From NCBI GenBank assembly GCA_003221515.1, contig QHSI01000103.1, positions 1 to 64,000 of the forward strand: a stretch of DNA of 64,000 nt, read 5' to 3'. The number at the start of each line of letters is the position of its first letter. The stretch's first letter is position 1. Positions 59,355-64,000 of this stretch are shown here, piece by piece. The notes beneath the pieces are model-generated. The model saw only the letters and a program-made list of their open reading frames with translations, had not been told where the DNA came from and searched no databases. A program made the translations under genes and the position numbers. Origin of the DNA: Candidatus Rokuibacteriota bacterium. GTDB taxonomy: Bacteria; Methylomirabilota; Methylomirabilia; Rokubacteriales; CSP1-6.

Positions 59355-60041
59355 ATGCCCCCGGATACCCGACCCGAATCCGGCTTCCTCGTGCTGGCCG
59401 ATATCTCTGGGTTCACCAAGTTCGTGACCGCCACCGAGATCGAGCACGGCGCCGAAGCGACGGGCGTCCTGCTGGCCGACGTCATCGCGGCCCTGGCACC
59501 GCCGCTCGAGATCCAGGAGCTGGAGGGCGACGCCGTCTTCGCGCTGGGTCCGGACCGCGCGGCGCGCTCGGACGCGGAGCTCATCGAGTCGTTCGGCCGC
59601 GCCCTCGTCGCCTTCAGACGACGGCAGGTGGAGATCTCGCTCGACGAGAGCTGCCGGTGCCGCGCGTGCGCGGGCGTGCTCGCGCTCCGGCTCAAGCTGA
59701 TCGTCCATCACGGAAGCTTCGTGCGGCAGTCCGTGGCCGGGCGCTCGCGCGTCGCCGGCCCCGACGTCATCCTGGCGCACCGGCTCCTGAAGAACGACGT
59801 CGAGCCCGCGACCTACGTGCTCTTCACGGGGCCCGCGGTCCAGCGCATCGGCATCGATCCGGCCGCGACGGGGATGCAGCCGTACACGGGCGCCTACGCG
59901 TACTTCGGTGAGGTGGACGGCTTCGTCGTGGCGCTCGACCACAACGAGATCCTACTCGGGCTCCGGCCGCTCCTCGGTGACCTGGCACTCGACGCAGACC
60001 CAGGTCCGCATAACGATCTTCGTCCGGTCGTCGCGGCGTAA
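59355..60041 (+). CDS. DUF2652 family protein
   Basis: 228 aa from ATG 59355, with AGGAGG 8-13 nt upstream. The opening GFLVLADISGFTKFVTATEIEHG is that of nucleotide-cyclase-like DUF2652 proteins (LADISGFT), and EIQELEGDAVFAL resembles the second metal-site strand of class III cyclases, without clear catalytic completeness. CRCRACAG is a possible metal site. GPDVILAHRLLKNDV is a further family block. The last 30 codons lie antisense to a zinc-ribbon gene, so the exact C-terminus is uncertain. Confidence 0.8.
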   Translation: MPPDTRPESGFLVLADISGFTKFVTATEIEHGAEATGVLLADVIAALAPPLEIQELEGDAVFALGPDRAARSDAELIESFGRALVAFRRRQVEISLDESCRCRACAGVLALRLKLIVHHGSFVRQSVAGRSRVAGPDVILAHRLLKNDVEPATYVLFTGPAVQRIGIDPAATGMQPYTGAYAYFGEVDGFVVALDHNEILLGLRPLLGDLALDADPGPHNDLRPVVAA

Positions 60042-60140
60042 CGTCCAGGGGATCAGGGCGCGCCGTCCACACTTCGGGCACGTTTCGGGACGGGCGCCGG
60101 GCGGGAGCGTCGAGGGCAGCCACGGGATTTTCGCTGGCAT
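59952..60140 (-). CDS. Small zinc-ribbon protein, convergent with the DUF2652 gene
   Basis: 62 aa from ATG 60140. MPAKIPWLPSTLPPGARPE leads into CPKCGRRALIPWTL and then TWVCVECQVTEERPEPE, two CxxC knuckles 27 residues apart, a textbook zinc ribbon. It overlaps the 3' end of the DUF2652 gene by 90 bp on the opposite strand. The composition looks truly protein-like, unlike other antisense frames nearby, which are Arg/Ala-rich. Function unknown. Confidence 0.6.
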   Translation of the reverse strand: MPAKIPWLPSTLPPGARPETCPKCGRRALIPWTLRRDDRTKIVMRTWVCVECQVTEERPEPE

Positions 60141-60180
60141 CGCCGCCGATGATAGCAGGTGGCCTCTCGGCGCGCCCGAG

Positions 60181-60186
60181 TACAAT
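60181..60186 (+). promoter_or_regulatory. TACAAT -10 element, leaderless position, ahead of nadE
   Basis: TACAAT ends 6 nt before ATG 60193, so the transcript would begin at the start codon. Only GGGG, too close to be a good ribosome site, lies between. Confidence 0.4.
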
Positions 60187-60192
60187 GGGGCC

Positions 60193-61920
60193 ATGAGGCT
60201 GTTCCGCGTCGGTCTGGCGCAGATCAACCCCACGGTCGGCGACTTCGAGGCCAACGTCCGCATGATCGTGGACGGCATCGCGCGCGCGCGCGCGCTCGGC
60301 TGCGCCCTCGTCGCGTTCCCCGAGCTCGCGGTCACCGGCTATCCGCCCGAGGATCTCCTGTTCCGGCCGGCGTTCATCGAGGCCAACCTGCGCGCCCTCG
60401 ACGAGGTCACGCGCGCCTCGCGAGGGCTGTCGGTCGTCGTCGGCTTCGTCGACAAGCGTGACGACATCTTCAACGCCGCCGCGATCCTCCACGACGGCGC
60501 GCGGGTCGGCGTTTACCACAAGCAGTACCTGCCGAACTACGGTGTCTTCGACGAGAACCGCTACTTCCAGGCGGGCACCGAGGCGCCCGTGTTCGTGCGG
60601 GGCGACACGACGTTCGCGGTGAACGTCTGCGAGGACATGTGGTATCCGGCTGGCCCGACCACCGTGCAGGCGCTCGCCGGCGCCGAGCTAGTGGTCAACA
60701 TCAACGGCTCGCCCTACCACGCCGGCAAGGCGCGCTTCCGCGAGCAGATGCTCGCCACGCGCGCCGTCGACGACCTCGTGTGCGTGGCCTACGTCAACAC
60801 GGTGGGCGGCCAGGACGAGCTCGTGTTCGACGGCGCGAGCCTGATCGTGAACGAGCACGGGGAGTGCGTGGCCCGCGGGCGGATGTTCGAGGAGGACCTG
60901 GTCGTCGCCGACGTGGACCTCGAGGCGGTGTTCCGGGCGCGGCTGCACGACTCGCGGCGGCGCAAGGAGAAGCTCCGGGCCGCGGAGGCCGCGCCGCGGA
61001 TCACGCTGCCGGTCCTCCGGTCGCCCGAGCCGCTGCCGCCGCTGCCGCCGCGTGACGTGGCCTCGCCCGGGCCGGTCGAAGAGGTCTTCGGCGCCCTGGT
61101 GCTGGGGACCCGCGACTACGTGCGGAAGAACGGCTTCAAGCGCGTCGTGGTCGGACTCTCGGGGGGCATCGACTCCTCGCTGGTCGCCGCGATCGCGGTC
61201 GAGGCGCTCGGCAAGGAGAACGTGGCCGGCGTCACGATGCCCTCGGCGTACTCGTCGGCGGGCACGCGGCGCGACTCGCAGCGTCTGGCCAAGAACCTCG
61301 GCATCGAGTTCCTGTCGATCCCGATCACGCCGGTCCTCCGGGCCTACCTGCGCTCGCTGGCGAAGGCGTTCAAGGGAATGAAGGAGGACGTCACCGAGGA
61401 GAACCTCCAGGCGCGGATCCGCGGGAATCTGTTGATGGCGCTGTCGAACAAGTTCGGCTGGCTCGTGCTGACGACCGGCAACAAGAGCGAGTACAGCGTC
61501 GGCTACACCACGCTCTACGGCGACATGGCAGGCGGGTTCGCGGTGATCAAGGACGTCCCGAAGATGCTGGTCTACGACGTCGCGCGCCACGTGAACGCGC
61601 GGGCCGGACGCGCGGTGATTCCCGAGACGGTGTTCACGCGGGCGCCGTCGGCCGAGCTGCGTCCGAACCAGACCGACCAGGACACACTGCCGCCCTACGC
61701 CGACCTCGACCGGATCCTCGCCGGCTACGTCGAGGAGGATCGCAGCGTGAGCGATCTGATCGCACGCGGGTTCCCCCCTGAGACCGTGCGCCGCGTCGTC
61801 TCGATGGTGAACGCCAACGAGTACAAGCGCCGTCAGGCTCCGCCCGGCGTCAAGATCACGCCGCGCGCGTTCGGCCGCGACTGGCGCCCGCCGATCGTCA
61901 ACCGCTTCCGGGAGCCTTAG
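60193..61920 (+). CDS. nadE: Glutamine-dependent NAD(+) synthetase
   Basis: 575 aa, amidating deamido-NAD with ammonia from glutamine. The N-terminal nitrilase-like glutaminase domain has the catalytic triad: Glu in VAFPELAVTGYPPEDLL, Lys in YHKQYLPNYGVFDE, Cys in NVCEDMWYP. The C-terminal synthetase domain has the P-loop-like VVGLSGGIDSSLVAAIAV, then TTGNKSEYSVGYTTLYGDMAGG and PSAELRPNQTDQDTLPPY. All parts are intact. It is a single gene with its own -10 element and ends at a terminator-like hairpin. Confidence 0.96.
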   Translation: MRLFRVGLAQINPTVGDFEANVRMIVDGIARARALGCALVAFPELAVTGYPPEDLLFRPAFIEANLRALDEVTRASRGLSVVVGFVDKRDDIFNAAAILHDGARVGVYHKQYLPNYGVFDENRYFQAGTEAPVFVRGDTTFAVNVCEDMWYPAGPTTVQALAGAELVVNINGSPYHAGKARFREQMLATRAVDDLVCVAYVNTVGGQDELVFDGASLIVNEHGECVARGRMFEEDLVVADVDLEAVFRARLHDSRRRKEKLRAAEAAPRITLPVLRSPEPLPPLPPRDVASPGPVEEVFGALVLGTRDYVRKNGFKRVVVGLSGGIDSSLVAAIAVEALGKENVAGVTMPSAYSSAGTRRDSQRLAKNLGIEFLSIPITPVLRAYLRSLAKAFKGMKEDVTEENLQARIRGNLLMALSNKFGWLVLTTGNKSEYSVGYTTLYGDMAGGFAVIKDVPKMLVYDVARHVNARAGRAVIPETVFTRAPSAELRPNQTDQDTLPPYADLDRILAGYVEEDRSVSDLIARGFPPETVRRVVSMVNANEYKRRQAPPGVKITPRAFGRDWRPPIVNRFREP

Positions 61921-61938
61921 ACCTTACCGTCCGGCGAC

Positions 61939-61960
61939 GCTCGAGGTTCGGCCTCCGAGC
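61939..61960. terminator. Hairpin between convergent nadE and ABC solute-binding genes
   Basis: GCTCG-AGG-TTCGG-CCT-C-CGAGC forms an imperfect stem with one bulge between the two converging stops (61920 and 61963). No long T-run is seen. Confidence 0.45.
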
Positions 61961-61962
61961 CC

Positions 61963-63501
61963 TTACTTCAACTTCATGTCCTCGTAGCAGGGGAAGAACA
62001 CCATCGGGATCACGTTGATCGCGTGCTCGGTCACGCGCGGCCCGACGCCCATCAGCGCGCGGAAGTCCATGATCGGGGCGAACATCGCGCGGTCGATCGT
62101 CAGCTGCTGGATGCGATGCAGGATCGCCTCGCGCTTCTTGACGTCACGCTCGCGCGCTTGCTGGAGGAACATGTCGTCGAGGTCGGGATAGCCGCCGTAG
62201 GCGCTGGTGCCTTTCGAATAGATGACGGCTTCCACCCGTGTCGCCGCGTTGCCCGCGTTGCCGACTCCGGTGATGAAGAGCCCTCGGAGCTTCTTCTCCT
62301 GCCATGCGGCGTAGAACGCCGCGCGCTCCAGGATCTTCATTTTGGTGCGGATGCCGACCGCGTTCAGGTAGTTCACCACGGCTTCGGCGGTGGTGAAGAA
62401 CGGCGGGATCGGGACCAGGTCGCCGGCGTCGATACCGCCGGGGTAGCCGGCCTCGGCGAGGAGCTGCCTGGCCTTTTGCGGATCGTGGGGCGCCGGCGGC
62501 ACCTGGAGCGCGAAGTCCATGACGCGCGGGATGACGACGCCGGCCGGCGGGCAGTAGCCGAGGCACGCCGCCTCGCTGATCGCCTTGCGATCCAGCGCGT
62601 AGTTGACGGCCAGGCGCAGGCGTCGGTCGTGCCACGGGGACTTCGGATCCCACTGATCGGCGAACTCCACCCAGTTGATCGACGCGTGTCGCGTCGCCAC
62701 CACTTGCAAACGCGAGTCGCGCTTCGCGACCTCGGCCTCGGGGCCGTCGAGGGCGAACACGATGTCGGCCTCGCCGCTCTTCAGCATCGCCAGGCGCGTG
62801 GAGTTGTCCGGCACGCTCTTCATGACCAGACGCTTGACGTTGGGCACCTTGCGCCAGTGCCCCGTGTAGGCCTCCAGGATCACTTCGATGCCCGGCGTGT
62901 GGCTCACGAACTTGTAAGGGCCCGCGCCGATCGGGTGCTTGCGGAAGCCTTCGTCGCCGACCTGGGTCACGTACTTCTTGGGCACGACCAGCCCGGCCGC
63001 CGTCGCGGTGGTCCCGTAGAACGTCATGAAGTCGGGCCACGGCTCCTTCAGATGGAAGCGGATCGTGAGCGCGTCGACGACCTCCACGCGCGCCACGCGC
63101 GACTTCAGGTCCTTGGCGCCGGTGCCCTTGTAGCGCTCGAAGCTGAACTGCACGTCCTCGGCGGTGACGGGCTCACCGTTGTGGAACTTGAGCCCGCGGC
63201 GCAGCTTGAACTCGTACACGAGCCCGTCCGGGCTCTCCGTCCACGACTCCGCGAGGCTCGAGCCCGCCTTCTGTCCCGGCAGCGAGCGGACCGGCGCGTC
63301 GTGCAGCGCGTACAGCAGCCCGAACGGCGTGATCTGAGGCGGAGCGGTGGACGGATCGAACCAGGTCGGGGCCATCGTGACATGCCAGGCGATGATCGCC
63401 TCGCCGGTCGGCGTCGACTGAGCGCCGAGCGACTGGACGAGGCTCAGGCTCGGCACGAGCGCGACGACGGCGACGAGCGCGACGACGGACCGATGGCGCA
63501 T
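61963..63501 (-). CDS. Peptide/nickel-type ABC transporter solute-binding protein (SBP family 5)
   Basis: Periplasmic lipoprotein-like or secreted receptor of 512 aa. The signal peptide is VVALVAVVALVPSLSLVQSLGA, cleaved before QSTPTG; no lipobox is seen. The family-5 signature appears as LAESWTESPDGLVYEFKLRRGLKFHNGEPVTAEDV, in parts LVYEFKLRRGLKFHNG and EPVTAEDVQFSFERY. NYALDRKAIS and PDLDDMFLQQARERD are further blocks. The ligand is unknown; oligopeptides, glycosides or nickel chelates are bound by relatives. AGGAGG lies just before ATG 63501. No permease genes are in the window. Confidence 0.88.
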   Translation of the reverse strand: MRHRSVVALVAVVALVPSLSLVQSLGAQSTPTGEAIIAWHVTMAPTWFDPSTAPPQITPFGLLYALHDAPVRSLPGQKAGSSLAESWTESPDGLVYEFKLRRGLKFHNGEPVTAEDVQFSFERYKGTGAKDLKSRVARVEVVDALTIRFHLKEPWPDFMTFYGTTATAAGLVVPKKYVTQVGDEGFRKHPIGAGPYKFVSHTPGIEVILEAYTGHWRKVPNVKRLVMKSVPDNSTRLAMLKSGEADIVFALDGPEAEVAKRDSRLQVVATRHASINWVEFADQWDPKSPWHDRRLRLAVNYALDRKAISEAACLGYCPPAGVVIPRVMDFALQVPPAPHDPQKARQLLAEAGYPGGIDAGDLVPIPPFFTTAEAVVNYLNAVGIRTKMKILERAAFYAAWQEKKLRGLFITGVGNAGNAATRVEAVIYSKGTSAYGGYPDLDDMFLQQARERDVKKREAILHRIQQLTIDRAMFAPIMDFRALMGVGPRVTEHAINVIPMVFFPCYEDMKLK

Positions 63502-63574
63502 GGAGGCCTCCTCTTGGTCGCCGCGCCTCAGCCGGCGCGCGGCCCAGCCCCGCGACGGCTTGCGGCGCGCATCG

Positions 63575-64000
63575 CTATCCGCGACGGCGGTACTTCACGA
63601 CGCGCCGGGGACGCCCCCACGCGCCCGGGCGCACGACGTAGAGGTCCCCCCGCGAGTCGCCCCAGATGCTGTGGCAGGAGCGGAAGCTCGGGTCGCCCCA
63701 CTGGGCCAGCCGCTCGCCCTCGAGCGTGAGGACGCTGACGAGCCCGCCGTTGTGCTCGGGGATGTAGACGATGTCGTCGGCGTCCACGTAGAAGACCGCC
63801 GGGCCGATCAGCGTGGTGGACCAGGTCTGGAGATACTTGCCCTCCTGATCGAACACTTGCACGCGGTCGTTCTCCCGATCGCATACGAGCACGCGACCGT
63901 GGCGATCGATCCACACGCCGTGCGGCAGGTTGAACTGACTCGGGCCCGTGCCCGGCTCCCCCCACGAGAACAAGTATTTCCCGTCGGCGGCGAACTTGTG
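63575..64000 (-). CDS. NHL-repeat protein (5' end outside the window)
   Basis: At least 142 residues; the frame stays open to base 64000, so the start lies beyond the window. Repeat units of the NHL beta-propeller type are visible: FNLPHGVWIDRHGRVLVCDRENDRVQVFDQEGKYL (in parts: LPHGVWIDRHGRVLVCDREN, RVQVFDQEGKYLQTW) and VFYVDADDIVYIPEHNGGLVSVLTLEGERLAQWG. Such proteins are often secreted and bind ligands or act as lyase-like propellers. It is a neighbour of the solute-binding protein on the same strand, 73 bp upstream. Confidence 0.8.
   Translation of the reverse strand, partial: HKFAADGKYLFSWGEPGTGPSQFNLPHGVWIDRHGRVLVCDRENDRVQVFDQEGKYLQTWSTTLIGPAVFYVDADDIVYIPEHNGGLVSVLTLEGERLAQWGDPSFRSCHSIWGDSRGDLYVVRPGAWGRPRRVVKYRRRG

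Overview
The window is GC-rich bacterial chromosome with tightly packed genes and many GTG and TTG starts. A urea-uptake/urease operon, an XrtA (exosortase) exopolysaccharide locus, orphan solute-binding proteins and a catabolic molybdenum enzyme cluster together suggest an uncultured soil or subsurface lineage of the Methylomirabilota/Rokubacteria or deltaproteobacterial sort. That assignment is inference from gene content; no rRNA or other taxonomic marker lies in the window. I saw no tRNA, rRNA, CRISPR array, transposase or phage gene.

Region 1 (1-9402, + strand) is a nitrogen block: the 3' part of urtB, then urtC, urtD and urtE (urea ABC importer) run directly into ureA-B-C-E-F-G-D (urease and its nickel chaperones). 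ureD is last instead of first. A 55-bp tandem direct repeat sits in front of urtD and its second copy contains the urtD start codon. Region 2 (9444-12106) has a DUF47 PhoU-like protein with a PiT phosphate permease, a convergent terminator, and an orphan TAXI-type TRAP solute receptor.

Region 3 (12344-41271, - strand) is one collinear run of 23 genes for a secreted or surface polysaccharide plus exosortase. From its 5' end it encodes a small winged-helix-like protein, an initiating sugar transferase, a tyrosine autokinase/chain-length protein, an SLBB export protein, a YvcK/CofD-like protein, glycosyltransferases, a polysaccharide deacetylase, a phosphodiesterase-like enzyme, a nucleotidyltransferase-like protein, a FemAB-methyltransferase fusion, an O-antigen ligase-like protein, a glycoside-hydrolase-like protein, a flippase, a sugar epimerase, a uridine kinase, XrtA, the histidine kinase PrsK and the sigma-54 activator PrsR. 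Thirteen junctions are 4-nt NTGA stop/start overlaps. Just upstream (41412-45405, - strand) are an outer-membrane beta-barrel protein and two further AAA+ regulators; one of these has lost the GAFTGA loop. Divergent from them is a giant TPR lipoprotein (PrsT-like) behind a good -24/-12 promoter. A second good -24/-12 promoter precedes a small arginine-rich protein that has a divergent paralogue next to it.

Region 4 (49743-56436, + strand) is the most interesting metabolic cluster: fdrA, ylbE, an orphan xanthine-dehydrogenase-type large subunit, and a ring-opening amidohydrolase of the cyanuric acid hydrolase/barbiturase family. I infer a pathway that hydroxylates an N-heterocycle, opens the ring and recovers a carbamoyl group, possibly yielding urea or ammonia that links to region 1. 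Region 5 (56453-64000) has an arsenite methyltransferase behind an operator-like dyad, an EamA exporter, a LOG-family protein, a DUF2652 protein convergent with a tiny zinc ribbon, glutamine-dependent NAD synthetase, a peptide-type ABC solute-binding protein and a truncated NHL-repeat protein.
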